DNA of 64,000 nt from JAPPFW01 sp965231815 (GCA_965231815.1 OZ246890.1:1488001-1552000), one strand, 5' to 3'. Shown: positions 38,848 through 48,678, numbered from the stretch's first letter. Translations and numbers: made by a program. Notes: a model not told the origin generated them from the sequence alone.

Positions 38848-39861
38848 ATGATTATCGTCATGAAACCGGGAGCTGAAGACGAACACATCGCCGCGGTGGT
38901 GCAGCGTCTGGCTGATGTTGGTTCGGAGGCTCATGTATCGAGTGGCCAGCTCCGCACCGTTATCGGCGCGGTGGGTGACCGCGGGCGGATGCAACAGGTC
39001 CCCTGGAGGGCGATGGCAGGAGTAGAGCGGGCGGTACCGGTCCTGAAGCCCTACAAGTTCGTATCTCGTGAGTTCCAAGCTGAAGATACGGTCATAAAAG
39101 TTCGCAGTGCACAGGTAGGCGGGGGGGTATTCGCCCCGATTGCCGGGCCATGTGCGGTGGAGAACCGGGATCAACTGTTTAGAACCGCTGAAGCGGTCAG
39201 GAATGCGGGTGCGACAATACTGCGAGGAGACGCCTTCAAGCCCCGCACCAGTCCATTCTCTTTTCAGGGTCTGGCCGAAGGTGGGCTTCGATTGTTAGCG
39301 GAGGCACGTGAAGAGTTCGACCTTCCGTTCGTAGCCGAGGTTCTGGATCCGCGCGAGGTGGAAATGATTGCCGGCTACGCGGACATGCTTCGCATCGGGA
39401 CCCGGAACATGTCCAACTTCGCCCTGCTCTCGGAAGTGGGGAAGGTCCGAAGACCGGTGATGCTGAAGCGGGGGTTCACCGCCACCGTAGACGACTGGCT
39501 TAACGCCGCTGAATACATCTACAAGGAAGGAAATCACGAGATCCTGATGGTGGAGCGCGGTATTCGCACGTTCGAAACCAGCACCCGCAACACGCTGGAC
39601 ATCTCGGCCGCGCCGGTCATCAAGGCGGTATCGCATCTTCCCGTCATTATCGACCCCTCCCATTCGTCGGGCCGTCGCCATCTGGTGGCGCCGCTAGCCC
39701 GAGCGGCTATCGCGGTGGGTGCGGACGGTTTCATCATCGATGTACACCCTGCACCGGAGACGGCGTTGGTGGACGGCGATCAGGCGCTGCTTCCCTATGA
39801 GTTCGCCGAGTTGATGGACCAGATGAGGTCTTTGGCGGCCGCGCTCGAAATCACCATCTAG
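38848..39861 (+). CDS. aroF: 3-deoxy-7-phosphoheptulonate (DAHP) synthase, type I beta
   Basis: First enzyme of the shikimate pathway. The 337-residue protein has an N-terminal ferredoxin-like regulatory domain (MIIVMKPGAEDEHI, about 1-65) and a TIM barrel with IAGPCAVE near residue 100, RGDAFKPRTSPFSFQG near 130, MLRIGTRNMSN near 190 and DPSHSSGRR near 270. The FL domain is typical of AroF/AroG enzymes of Firmicutes and Actinobacteria. GGAGGA lies just before ATG 38848. It is followed by tyrA in the aromatic pathway. Confidence 0.95.
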   Translation: MIIVMKPGAEDEHIAAVVQRLADVGSEAHVSSGQLRTVIGAVGDRGRMQQVPWRAMAGVERAVPVLKPYKFVSREFQAEDTVIKVRSAQVGGGVFAPIAGPCAVENRDQLFRTAEAVRNAGATILRGDAFKPRTSPFSFQGLAEGGLRLLAEAREEFDLPFVAEVLDPREVEMIAGYADMLRIGTRNMSNFALLSEVGKVRRPVMLKRGFTATVDDWLNAAEYIYKEGNHEILMVERGIRTFETSTRNTLDISAAPVIKAVSHLPVIIDPSHSSGRRHLVAPLARAAIAVGADGFIIDVHPAPETALVDGDQALLPYEFAELMDQMRSLAAALEITI

Positions 39862-39923
39862 GAGCGTGATGTGCGAACCGTTCCGGTCCTGCTAACCGGC
39901 GGCATCGCGCCCATCCAATAGCT

Positions 39924-40940
39924 GTGGAACGGGCCGCAATACTCGGAACGGGTCTGATCGGCGCGTCTCTCGGGATGGCTCTCCGTAAGGCGGGATGGGT
40001 TGTTGCCGGGTGGGATCCCGATTCTGACGCGTTAGCGGTCGCGCTTCGGAGAGAAGCGCTCGACGACACGTACTCGACCCTTCAGTCTGCCCTCGACGGC
40101 GTCGATCTTGTCGTTCTGGCGGGACCGCTCAGCGCGACCGTAGAGACTCTGAGGGGGTTGGATACCGACGCCTTGGTGACCGACGTGGCCGGGGTCAAGC
40201 TCCCTGTTGTGAGGGCTAGACCCTCTGGTCTGCGGTTAGTCGGGGGGCACCCGATGGCCGGTCGTGAGCAGGCCGGTCCCGCCGCGGCTACTCCCTCGCT
40301 GTTCAGGGGGGCGCCCTGGATAGTTTGTCCGGACGGAGCAGCAGAGTCTGACCTGGCAAAGCTAAGGACGATCATAGGAGCCGTGGGCGCCATCCCTTAC
40401 ACGATGCCGGCTTCGGAACACGACCGGGTGGTGGCTGCCATTTCTCATCTACCACAAATCTTGGCCGTATCCCTTGTCAACCTTGCCACAGGTGACCCGG
40501 GCGCCTTGGAGTTGGCGGCAGGGTCCTTTCGGGACCTGACTCGCGTGGCGTCCTCTGATCCCGGTTGGTGGCCCGAGGTGTTGGCGGCCAACTTCGACAA
40601 TGTGAGCAAGGCAATCGACAGCATGATCCACCGGCTCGAGGCAACCAAGCAGGAGATCACCTCGAATCGCGACGCTCTTTCCTCCCGTTTCGAAGCGGCC
40701 CGACGCGAGCGGCAGGGGATCGCGTCATCCGAGGTCAGAGTGGAAGTCGTGCTAGAAGATCGCCCCGGCGAGATCGCAGCCGTCGGGCGAGCGCTGGAGC
40801 ATAGCGCGGTAGACGTGCGTGACCTGCAACTTCGCCACGCTCCGCACGGAGGGGGTGGTGTTCTTACGATATCGGTCCGTCCCCAGGAAGCCGAGATCCT
40901 GCGCGAATCCCTGGCAACAGAGGGTTTCGGGCTCGCTTAG
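39924..40940 (+). CDS. tyrA: Prephenate dehydrogenase
   Basis: Makes 4-hydroxyphenylpyruvate for tyrosine. The 338-residue protein starts with a Rossmann motif ILGTGLIGASLG near residue 6, then GHPMAGREQAG near 114, HDRVVAAISHLPQ near 156 and a C-terminal ACT-like domain starting about residue 270 (VEVVLEDRPGEIA). GTG 39924 is chosen because the Rossmann strand begins right after it. Only 62 bases follow aroF, so they may form an operon. Confidence 0.93.
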   Translation: MERAAILGTGLIGASLGMALRKAGWVVAGWDPDSDALAVALRREALDDTYSTLQSALDGVDLVVLAGPLSATVETLRGLDTDALVTDVAGVKLPVVRARPSGLRLVGGHPMAGREQAGPAAATPSLFRGAPWIVCPDGAAESDLAKLRTIIGAVGAIPYTMPASEHDRVVAAISHLPQILAVSLVNLATGDPGALELAAGSFRDLTRVASSDPGWWPEVLAANFDNVSKAIDSMIHRLEATKQEITSNRDALSSRFEAARRERQGIASSEVRVEVVLEDRPGEIAAVGRALEHSAVDVRDLQLRHAPHGGGGVLTISVRPQEAEILRESLATEGFGLA

Positions 40941-41018
40941 GAGGGTCCTGAAAAACGAATCTTACGGGGTTAGGTGGTTGGCAAACCGCCTGATCATAGA
41001 GTTGTGGGTTAGCGGCTG

Positions 41019-41040
41019 AACCCCTTTGTGCGGGGTTTCT
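41019..41040 (+). terminator. Possible terminator after tyrA
   Basis: AACCCC (41019-41024) and GGGGTT (41032-41037) form a 6-bp stem followed by TCT. The stem is short and the T-run weak, so only a moderate candidate. Confidence 0.4.
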
Positions 41041-41064
41041 CAGCACTCTCCTAGACTCTCCGGT

Positions 41065-42777
41065 ATGAGGACTATGCGGGTTGTCGGCGCCCAGCTCAAT
41101 CTCCGCGCCGGGGACTTGGGTTACAACGAGTCCCGACTGCTGGATGCTATGCGGTGGGCCGAGCGTCGAGAGGCCGACGTTCTGCTCTTCCCGGAGTTGG
41201 CTATACCGGGTTATCCACCCGAAGACTTGGTCGTGCGGCCCGCGTTCGTGGATGCAAACCTTGCGATACTCGACCGTCTCGCGACCGAGGCTCGGGACAC
41301 GGTTGCCATTGTCGGCTTCGTGGATCGTGTTGGTACGGGCGCTCGGACAATGGGAGATTCGATACCGCGTGAGGCGGCCAACGCGGTGGCGTTGCTCCAC
41401 CGAGGCCGTGTCCGAGGTATCTATCACAAGGTACTCCTGCCCAATTACGGGGTGTTTGATGAGGGTCGTTACTTCGCGCCCGGTAACCGTCCGGGAGCGG
41501 TCTGGAATATCGGTGGTGTCGTTGTCGGAGTCTCGATCTGCGAGGACATCTGGCTTCCAGACGGGCCCCCTTCCCGGCAGGTCGCCAAGGGGGCCCGAAT
41601 ACTCTTGAACGTCAACGGATCACCCTTTCAGAGATCGAAAGAGAACCGAAGGTTGGATCATATCCGGCGTCAGGCACAGGATTCGGCTGTTCCGGTGGCC
41701 TACCTGAACCTGATTGGAGGCCAGGACGAGCTGGTGTTTGACGGAGGGTCGATGATCGTCGACCGCACAGGTTCGGTCCGGTACCGCTCACCCTCTTTCG
41801 AGGAGGATCTGTTTCTGGTCGACGTAGAAGTGGGCGAGGATCGGCCACCGGAGCGTGAGGCGGTGGTGGTGCGCAGCAAGCCGTTACGGCGGCGTCGGGA
41901 ACTCGCGACACCCGCTCCTGCCGTTGCTCTTTCTCCCTTGGAGGGGATCTACCGGGCGCTCACGCTGGGGCTGGGTGACTACGTGCGGAAGAACGGCTTC
42001 TCCAGGGTGTTGGTGGGCCTATCGGGAGGGATCGACTCGGCGCTTACCGCAGCGATAGCCGCCGACGCGTTGGGATCTGCGGCCGTTCGAGGGGTGACCA
42101 TGCCCTCCAAGTTCAGCTCGACAGGTTCGGTGCATGATTCGGAGGAGTTGGCGCGGCGTTTGGGTATTCGTTTTGACATGATCGAGATTGCCGAGTTGTA
42201 CGCCGCATACGAAACGGCGCTTGCCTCCCAATTCGATGGTACGGACTTCGGGGTAGCGGAGGAGAACCTGCAACCTCGGATCAGGGGTACGTTGTTGATG
42301 GCGATCTCCAACAAGCACGGAGAGATGGTGATCGCCACCGGCAACAAGTCGGAGATGGCGGTCGGCTACGCCACCCTTTACGGAGACATGGCCGGTGGTT
42401 TCGCCGTCCTCAAGGACGTGTTCAAGACTCAGGTATACGAGCTTGCCAGGTGGCGGAACGGTCTCGGTGAAGTGATTCCCGAAGAAACGATCACCAAGGC
42501 CCCGTCAGCGGAACTCCGCCCCGGACAGTTCGACACCGACAGCCTCCCACCCTACGAGGTGCTCGATCCGGTACTCGCCGCATATATCGAGGAGGACCGA
42601 TCGGTGGGTGACATTGTGGAGGCCGGATACGACCGGGCGTTGGTGCAACGAGTGGCCACGATGGTGGACCGCAACGAATACAAACGGCGGCAAGCTCCGC
42701 CGGGAGTGAAGACAACCGCCAAGGCGTTCGGTCGGGATCGACGGCTTCCCATAACCAACGGTTGGTATGGTGGGTGA
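41065..42777 (+). CDS. nadE: NAD+ synthase, glutamine-hydrolysing
   Basis: Amidates deaminated NAD to NAD+. The 570-residue protein has an N-terminal nitrilase-like glutaminase domain (Glu in FPELAIPGYPP near residue 46, Lys in YHKVLLPNYGVFDE near 121, Cys in SICEDIWLPDG near 159) and a C-terminal ATP-pyrophosphatase synthetase domain with LSGGIDSALTAA near 318 and ATGNKSEMAVGY near 428. The two-domain form is usual in Actinomycetota. ATG 41065 is preceded by a CTCTCC stretch with no strong ribosome-binding site; ATG 41074 is the alternative. Confidence 0.95.
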   Translation: MRTMRVVGAQLNLRAGDLGYNESRLLDAMRWAERREADVLLFPELAIPGYPPEDLVVRPAFVDANLAILDRLATEARDTVAIVGFVDRVGTGARTMGDSIPREAANAVALLHRGRVRGIYHKVLLPNYGVFDEGRYFAPGNRPGAVWNIGGVVVGVSICEDIWLPDGPPSRQVAKGARILLNVNGSPFQRSKENRRLDHIRRQAQDSAVPVAYLNLIGGQDELVFDGGSMIVDRTGSVRYRSPSFEEDLFLVDVEVGEDRPPEREAVVVRSKPLRRRRELATPAPAVALSPLEGIYRALTLGLGDYVRKNGFSRVLVGLSGGIDSALTAAIAADALGSAAVRGVTMPSKFSSTGSVHDSEELARRLGIRFDMIEIAELYAAYETALASQFDGTDFGVAEENLQPRIRGTLLMAISNKHGEMVIATGNKSEMAVGYATLYGDMAGGFAVLKDVFKTQVYELARWRNGLGEVIPEETITKAPSAELRPGQFDTDSLPPYEVLDPVLAAYIEEDRSVGDIVEAGYDRALVQRVATMVDRNEYKRRQAPPGVKTTAKAFGRDRRLPITNGWYGG

Positions 42778-42781
42778 TCTG

Positions 42782-43582
42782 ATGGCGCCTGTACTCCTGA
42801 ACGGTCGGCCCATCCCGCCGACCGTTTCGATCTTCGATCCGATGGTGGTGAGAGGCGATGGGTGTTTCGAGGCTCTTCGGTCCTACGGGGGTCAGTTGTT
42901 CGGTCTCGCCGAGCATCTGGCACGCTTGGCGCGATCCGCACAGGCGTTGGACATTTCCCTGCCTCCGATCCTCTGGATCGGGGAGTGGGCCAGGCAGGTC
43001 GCATCCCAGCAGGGAGACGGTGTGCTACGCATCTTCGTTTCCGGCGCCGAGCAGGGCGCCAACGTGTACGTTCTGTCTGCGGATATTCCTGAGTTGATCC
43101 CGCAGCACCGGCTGCTGGAAGTATCCGCTCCATGGCATCCGGCGGGGGCCGCCTGGGAACTGGCCGGAGTGAAGACCCTTTCTTACGCTCCGAATATGGC
43201 GGCGACCAGGCGAGCCCAGGAGGCCGGCTTCGACGACGCCTTGCTGCTGTCTCGGGATGGGATCATCCTGGAAGGGCCTACCTCGGCGGTGATCTGGATG
43301 GTGGATGGGGTGATCGAGACGGCCTCGATCGACCTGGGGATACTCGACTCGGTGACCCGGCGGATTTCCCTGTCCCAGGCGCGGGAGCACGGTATAGAGA
43401 TACGAGAGGGTAGTTTCCCAGCAGAGCGTCTCGCCGAGGCACAAGAGGTGGCCGTCCTTTCCTCCGTCAAGGAAGTGAAGCCGGTAGTCGCCATAGGTGA
43501 ACGTACCTACCGGCCTGGTCCGATCACCGCCCTCCTGACGAGGATCTATCGTGAGGCGGTCGAGAACGTCATCAGCGGCTGA
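42782..43582 (+). CDS. Class IV aminotransferase / aminodeoxychorismate lyase family
   Basis: A 266-residue fold-type IV PLP enzyme. GDGCFEALRSYGG near residue 27, the PLP lysine in GVKTLSYAPNM near 136, and LEGPTSAVIWM near 165 are visible. The superfamily covers 4-amino-4-deoxychorismate lyase (PabC), branched-chain and D-amino-acid aminotransferases; the sequence does not settle which. ATG 42782 lies 4 bases after the nadE stop. Confidence 0.8.
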   Translation: MAPVLLNGRPIPPTVSIFDPMVVRGDGCFEALRSYGGQLFGLAEHLARLARSAQALDISLPPILWIGEWARQVASQQGDGVLRIFVSGAEQGANVYVLSADIPELIPQHRLLEVSAPWHPAGAAWELAGVKTLSYAPNMAATRRAQEAGFDDALLLSRDGIILEGPTSAVIWMVDGVIETASIDLGILDSVTRRISLSQAREHGIEIREGSFPAERLAEAQEVAVLSSVKEVKPVVAIGERTYRPGPITALLTRIYREAVENVISG

Positions 43583-43699
43583 CGGGGAGGCTGTGCAGTG
43601 TCACGCCGGGGACTCCGACCGACCTCTCGACTCTCCGGTTGGGGTTCCCGAAGGTGTACCCTGGTGGCAGGCGGTACCCGTCAGATAAGGGAGAGGCCT

Positions 43700-44272
43700 A
43701 TGCGGTTCATGAGATTAGTCTGGGTGCTGCTCGCTATATCGCTCGTGGTGGCCGGTTGCAACCGCGATGCTGACGAAACCTCCCCCTCCACCGTACCGCC
43801 TGCCGTGGCGCCGACTACCGCCCCGAGTGTGGATTCCGAGGGTGTCTCGGGCCTACCCGACTCGGTCGAAACGATTCCAAGCCTGGATGATGACAGTGAG
43901 GATGGATCGGTCGGTACCGAAGACGCGACGACTGCTGCGACCACCGCGACCGTTTCCGGCCTACCGACCTACGAGGTTGTCCATCGGATGATCGAAGACG
44001 ACCGCGAGACCCTGGTCATAGTTGTCGAACCTGGCGCCTACTCCGCAGTGGAGTTGGAGAACCTGGTATATGACGTGGTTGAACGCTTCGTTCCGAGCGC
44101 CGCCATAGTGGTGGACGACCGCACGGCTGCCGATCTAGCCATCCTGGAGGAACGGACCGAGGATGATCAGAGGCAACTCGACACTCATACCCTGTTGCGT
44201 ATCGAAAACGGGGTGGAGGTCAGTTTCTACGGACCGTACGCGGACATCCCGGGGCTGACGGTCGGGTCCTAG
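43700..44272 (+). CDS. Lipoprotein with C-terminus ended by a repeat element
   Basis: A 190-residue lipoprotein: signal peptide MRFMRLVWVLLAISL followed by lipobox VVAGC, then a Thr/Ser/Pro-rich linker (about 25-75) and a C-terminal domain of about 110 residues (TYEVVHRMIEDDRETLVIV onward) of unknown function. GGGAGAG precedes ATG 43700. The TAG stop at 44270-44272 is formed by the first bases of repeat copy C, so the original C-terminus may have been different. Confidence 0.7.
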   Translation: MRFMRLVWVLLAISLVVAGCNRDADETSPSTVPPAVAPTTAPSVDSEGVSGLPDSVETIPSLDDDSEDGSVGTEDATTAATTATVSGLPTYEVVHRMIEDDRETLVIVVEPGAYSAVELENLVYDVVERFVPSAAIVVDDRTAADLAILEERTEDDQRQLDTHTLLRIENGVEVSFYGPYADIPGLTVGS

Positions 44273-44475
44273 CCCCGATTATTCATGAATGGGGGTTTGG
44301 ACGATAAGTGGAGAAGACCATCTTCGCACTCTGACCAGGAATACAGCTATCGGCGTTCCCTGTCCTGGTCCGGGGTAGGTGTGCACCTGTCGGGTGAACG
44401 GTTCGTTTCTCCCTAATCTCGGGTGGAACTGGCGTTAGGCGCCTCGGTGTGCGGAAAACCTGATTAACCAGGGCC
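44270..44475. mobile_element. MITE-like repeat, copy C
   Basis: 206 bp, same orientation as copy A. Left end TAGCCCCGATTATTCATG; right end AACCTGATTAACCAGGGC is slightly degraded. The interior closely follows copy A over almost its whole length. Its left end overlaps and supplies the stop codon of the preceding lipoprotein gene. Confidence 0.78.
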
Positions 44476-44859
44476 AGTGGCCGAGGCGGAATCTGCTGGA
44501 GTTGCTCGGGTCAAGACCGCGAAAACCAAATTACCCGGCATGGGTCACCTCCGGTGGGTCCCGCCCCCAACCGCCGCCTCCTCGGCGTCGAAACGCGTCC
44601 CGCTAGCTCCTTGCCGACCACTTCGGCCACAAGGCAGGACAAAGCAAGATGATTCCAACCCGGTCCGGTCGGTACCTGACAGAACCGTCGGTGCTTTATG
44701 GTTACCCACCAGTTTGCAGAAGAGGTGTGACAGATTCCCCTGCCGTCGGGTCGCTTCCCGTAAGAAAGATTTCGCGGTCCCCCAAATCCAAACGAATAAC
44801 GATACAGCACCCTCCCAGCCGCGCGTCCGGGTCTCCACGTAGCAACCTTCAGGCACGAC
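44476..44859. other. Intergenic stretch without a supported gene
   Basis: 384 bases between copy C and mgtE. Weak frames are open on both strands, but no start context or recognisable domain is seen. Confidence 0.5.
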
Positions 44860-46290
44860 TCAGAGTAGGAGGGTCGCCACCAAGAGAAACCCACCAAATC
44901 CCACAACGTCGGTCACCAGGGTGAGGAAAATGTTCGATGCGAGGGCCGGGTCGAGACCCATACGCCGCAGCAGCAACGGGATGCCGGTACCCGTCAGTGT
45001 TCCGATGGTTAGGTTGGCGATGGTGGCGATGGCCATCGTTATCCCGAACCGGAGGCTGCCGCCGAAGGCGAAACCTACCACGGCCGAGAGCAGTCCGATC
45101 GGTATCGAGTTGATAATGCCGATCGTTACCTGCTGGGTCAGCACTCTCCCCACTCTGCTCGGGGCCACGCTGTGGATGGCCAGCGATCTGATCACCACCG
45201 CGAGGCTCTGTGCCCCGGCGTTGCCACCGATCAGCGCGACTACCGGCATCAACGCCGCCAGGATCGGCCCGATCTCATCAATCACTCCGGATTGTCGTTC
45301 GATCACCAGCGCTACGACCACCGCCATGGCCAGATTCACCACCATCCAGGGCAGTCGCATGGTGGCGGCTCTCAACACCGGCGTGAAGACCGTCTCCTCG
45401 GGTCCGGCGCCCATGGCTGCCGCGAAATCTTCGGATGCCTCGGCCTGTACCGAATCGACTAGGGCTTCGTGGGCCACCATGCCGATCAACACACCCGAGT
45501 GATCGACCACGGGGAGTCCGAGCAGGCCATAGCGTTGGGCAAGCTCGGCAACTTCCTCCCGGTCGGTGTCGGGACGCACCGTAACCGGTCGGCGTACCAT
45601 CGTCTCGTCCAGCCCCACCCCCGGACGGGCGAACACGAGGTCTCGGAAGGAAACCACCCCGACCAGGTGACGCTGAAGATCGACCACGTATACGTAGGAC
45701 AGGTCTTCGATCTGGTCGTGCAATTGCCGGAGCCTTTCGATCGCCTCTCCGGCTGTGATGCCTACCTGGATGGAGGCAACGTCGGTTGTCATGAGGCCGC
45801 CGGCTGAATCCGGTGCATGTTGAAGGAGAGCGAGAAGCTCGTGAGCGATCTCCGTCTTCAGGTTGGATAGGAGAAGGTCACGGTCCTGTTGGGTCAGCTC
45901 TCCGATCATGTCGGCGGCAATGTCGGCGTCCATCGCCGAGATCACATCCGACATTCGTTGGTGAGGGAGGTCTCCGAGGATCTCGGCGCCGAGTTCGGGC
46001 CGCATCTCGTTGAGTATGTTGGCGACGGGGATCGGGTTGAGTTCAGCTAGGAGGTCAGTTGCCGCGTCGGTTCCGAGTTCCTCGAGGATGTCGGCTGTGT
46101 CGTGTGGATCAGCGGTAGCTACGGCCTCCCACTGGGGGATATGGGTATCGAGGTATTCCTCCACTACTTCAGGCTCTACCCGCGCGGCGCTACGCAGCCG
46201 AAGGGCCAGATCGCGGGGTCGCAGCAGCTTTAGCCTCACGGCATCCTTTCTTACCTGGCTACCAAGGCGCTTCGGGTGACGGCGCCGCAC
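44860..46290 (-). CDS. mgtE: Magnesium transporter MgtE
   Basis: Mg2+ channel with cytosolic gating. The 476-residue protein has the N-terminal superhelical domain (about 30-150), two CBS domains (MTTDVASIQVGITAGEAI ... VVDHSGVLIGMVAHEAL, about 165-285) and five membrane helices (about 305-476) with PVVALIGGNAGAQSL, typical of the MgtE pore. It is encoded downstream of greA in the same direction, with 188 bases between. Confidence 0.93.
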   Translation of the reverse strand: MRRRHPKRLGSQVRKDAVRLKLLRPRDLALRLRSAARVEPEVVEEYLDTHIPQWEAVATADPHDTADILEELGTDAATDLLAELNPIPVANILNEMRPELGAEILGDLPHQRMSDVISAMDADIAADMIGELTQQDRDLLLSNLKTEIAHELLALLQHAPDSAGGLMTTDVASIQVGITAGEAIERLRQLHDQIEDLSYVYVVDLQRHLVGVVSFRDLVFARPGVGLDETMVRRPVTVRPDTDREEVAELAQRYGLLGLPVVDHSGVLIGMVAHEALVDSVQAEASEDFAAAMGAGPEETVFTPVLRAATMRLPWMVVNLAMAVVVALVIERQSGVIDEIGPILAALMPVVALIGGNAGAQSLAVVIRSLAIHSVAPSRVGRVLTQQVTIGIINSIPIGLLSAVVGFAFGGSLRFGITMAIATIANLTIGTLTGTGIPLLLRRMGLDPALASNIFLTLVTDVVGFGGFLLVATLLL

Positions 46291-46478
46291 GAATCACGGG
46301 TGATGAATCGAGTGGCCGACACGACCGGCTATTAAACGACCAGCTAGTTTGCAGCCGGCCCCAAGCTACCTTAACCCTGGATTTTCATGTCCCCCGGTAC
46401 GTCGGGCCAAATGCCACTCAAACTTCATCATTCCGGATGGTCCACATGTTACGTCGTATGGCAAGCCTCGCCCGGCAA

Positions 46479-46967
46479 TCAACCTGACCCTTCGAATGCC
46501 CGCACTCCGATTATCTCCACCTCGAAGGTTCCTCCAGGCGCCTCATAAGTAACCCGGTCGCCGGTTGAAGCTCCGAGTAACGCCTTGCCGAGCGGTCCGG
46601 CCGGCGAGGCAAGTCTGAACCCTTCTACTCGATTCTCCTGGGCGGCCACCAAGTACTCGTCGTCACCGAATTCGTCGCGTAAGGTGACGAACGAACCAAC
46701 TTGTACGGTGTCGTTGTCCTGTCCATCTCCACCCTCCCCGACTACCGAATTGTCGAGAAGGTGCCGAAGTGTGCGGATTCTGGCCTCCATCAAACCTTGC
46801 TCGTTCTTGGCGGCGTCGTAGTCGGCGTTTTCCCTTATGTCCCCGTGAGCACGGGCTTCGGCCAGCCGGTCCGCAATCCGGATCCGGCCCTCCGTGGTCA
46901 GGGTGTCGTACTCCTGCTGGAGCTTCCGGTACGCGTCGGCGGTTAGCCATGTGGGTGAGCTGCTCAT
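46479..46967 (-). CDS. greA: Transcription elongation factor GreA
   Basis: Stimulates cleavage of backtracked RNA by RNA polymerase. The 162-residue protein has an N-terminal coiled coil (LTADAYRKLQQEYDTL through ARIRTLRHLLDNS) with the tip DIRENADYDAAK holding the acidic residues, and a C-terminal FKBP-like domain (VGSFVTLRDEFGDDEYLV through VEIIGVRAFEG). ATG 46967 is the start that gives the normal length; upstream in-frame codons run toward repeat copy D. Confidence 0.93.
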   Translation of the reverse strand: MSSSPTWLTADAYRKLQQEYDTLTTEGRIRIADRLAEARAHGDIRENADYDAAKNEQGLMEARIRTLRHLLDNSVVGEGGDGQDNDTVQVGSFVTLRDEFGDDEYLVAAQENRVEGFRLASPAGPLGKALLGASTGDRVTYEAPGGTFEVEIIGVRAFEGSG

Positions 46968-47080
46968 ACCGGAGAGAATACCGGGATTGCCGGGAAACCA
47001 TGATTCTCGGAGGGGTTGCACTCGAAATCGGGACAAATGAGACAGCGAGACGATTGACCCTTGGCTCCATGCCCGCACCC

Positions 47081-47287
47081 TGGCCCTGATTATTCAGGTT
47101 TGCCACACACCGAAGCATGTAACGCCTGTTCAACCCGAGTATCGGGAGCTACTTACGTTCACCGACAGGTGAATCTCTACACCGGACCGGGATGGGAAAC
47201 GCCGATAGCTGTATTTCCTGGTCAGTGCGCGGATATCGTCCAAGTCCACTCATCCTCCAAACCCTCATCCATGAATAATCGGGGCTA
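47081..47287. mobile_element. MITE-like repeat, copy D
   Basis: 207 bp, opposite orientation to A and C. Starts GGCCCTGATTATTCAGG and ends CATGAATAATCGGGGCTA. Interior blocks shared with A and E include ACCGACAGGTGAA and ACCGGACCGGGATGGGAAACGCC. It lies upstream of greA, 114 bases from the start. Confidence 0.8.
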
Positions 47288-47329
47288 CTTACCAGTACTG
47301 ATCGATCATGTGAGGTTGTTCACCTATGG

Positions 47330-47480
47330 AAATTATAGTTCGGGGACCGATGTGACGGTCGTTTCGCCCTCGGTGCCCAAGGCGGAGACCACCGACAACA
47401 CGACCAACCTGGCGAGCAGCCACCGGCAATCGCGGTCAACGAGACATCGAACGATTCACCATGGCACCTCCCTGTACCCT
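47330..47480 (-). pseudogene. Fragment of a second copy of the signal-peptide region of the next gene
   Basis: On the minus strand, a frame reads LARLVVLSVVSALGTEGETTVTS and then stops. This matches GGLVVLSVVSAMGTEGDGDVTS of the gene at 47555-48496, and the DNA identity extends over roughly 100 bases (compare 47370-47440 with 48395-48460). It has no credible start and looks like a decayed partial duplication. Confidence 0.65.
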
Positions 47481-47554
47481 CCTTGCCGGTGCCGATCGTA
47501 TCGGGTTGTTGTTGCATGATCGGTGGTGAGTCTGGTTTAGACCGGGGTGTGTTC

Positions 47555-48496
47555 TTATGGCGCTGTGGTGGTTGTGTTTTTGTAGGGGGTGAGGATTGTG
47601 TTGGCGGCTTCGATCATCGGAGCGCATGACGGGTGATTGGGGTCGCCCCATTTGTTGATGAGGCGTTTCACCCTCCATGCGTACCAGCGGACATTGGCAG
47701 CGGCTTCGCCTATTTCACGGATGTCTTGAACAGACGATACCCCCAGATTTATCAATGCTTGGCTGTGATAGCTGTATACCTTGTCGTAGTAGTCGTAGGA
47801 CCGTAAGTCCGGGGCTATTTCGAGTAGAAACGGTTTTAGTTTGGTGAGCGTGGCGACCATCTTGTCGAATCCGGTGTGGCCGGGTTCAACTTCGAAGGTC
47901 GGATCACGCAGCGCGGCGTCAATCAGAAAACTCTCTTCACTTCCGTAGAGGCCTTCCATCCGAAGGTATTCATCCCAAGCATGTTCGTCGGGGAGCAACC
48001 CGACTCGGAAGGTATTAGCGCATTCGGTGGCTGGTAGTCCTCCCCAGGTGCTGGGTAGGCGGTGGTCCCAGGTGGGGTGGTGAACCCGTCGAGGAACCGA
48101 CCAGTCCGAAGTAGTGGTCGTGACGGACGGCGGTGGGACAGTCGTGACAGTCGTAGTCGTCTAGTCGTTTTGTGCAGCAGGGTCGGTGGCTTGTTCCGAT
48201 CCGGAAACCGGAACGGTGTTATCAGTTACCGAGATACCCTCACCCTCGCCGCTGGCGACGCCGTCATAGCTGCCCGTCGGGTCGAGCCAGCCCGCCACGG
48301 TGGTGTCCGTTACCGCGAAGCCGCCCTCGCTGGTCGTCGCGGTTGTCTGATCAGGAACCGTTGTCGTGGTGCTAGTGACGTCGCCGTCGCCCTCGGTACC
48401 CATGGCGGAGACCACCGACAGCACGACCAACCCGCCGACCAGCACCCCAGCAACCGCGACAGCCCAGAAGCTACGACGGTTCGCTCGTGGGTGCAT
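47555..48496 (-). pseudogene. Secreted, Thr-rich-linker protein interrupted by an in-frame TAG
   Basis: The first part (48496-48161) encodes a signal anchor (MHPRANRRSFWAVAVAG..., hydrophobic to about residue 32), a Thr-rich linker and ends ...AAQND at TAG (48163-48161). The same frame then stays open for 54 codons (TTTTVTTVPPPSVTTTTSDW ... LPATECANTFRVGL) without a start codon. It continues as a 147-residue acidic domain (LPDEHAWDEYLRMEG ... NTTTTAP) to 47555. Removing the TAG gives one 313-residue protein. I do not recognise the C-terminal domain; two cysteines (ATECAN, HPSCAP) could pair outside the cell. Confidence 0.7.
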
Positions 48497-48678
48497 CCAT
48501 CCTTCTGACTTCGTGTCTGGTTGTTGCCGGTTGTGGTGTTAGCGTAACCCGGACTCGATACTCGAAACTGGAACCTTCCAAGTAACTATCGTAAATCCCG
48601 TCGGCACCGGCACCATCACCGACAACGCCTAACACACTATTGTCCCCAACATTTGCTTTGAAGAGAAGGGAGGCCGCG

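Noticed and set aside
46291..46478. Magnesium riboswitch (M-box) upstream of mgtE
   Set aside because: I searched for the conserved M-box blocks on the minus strand and found none.
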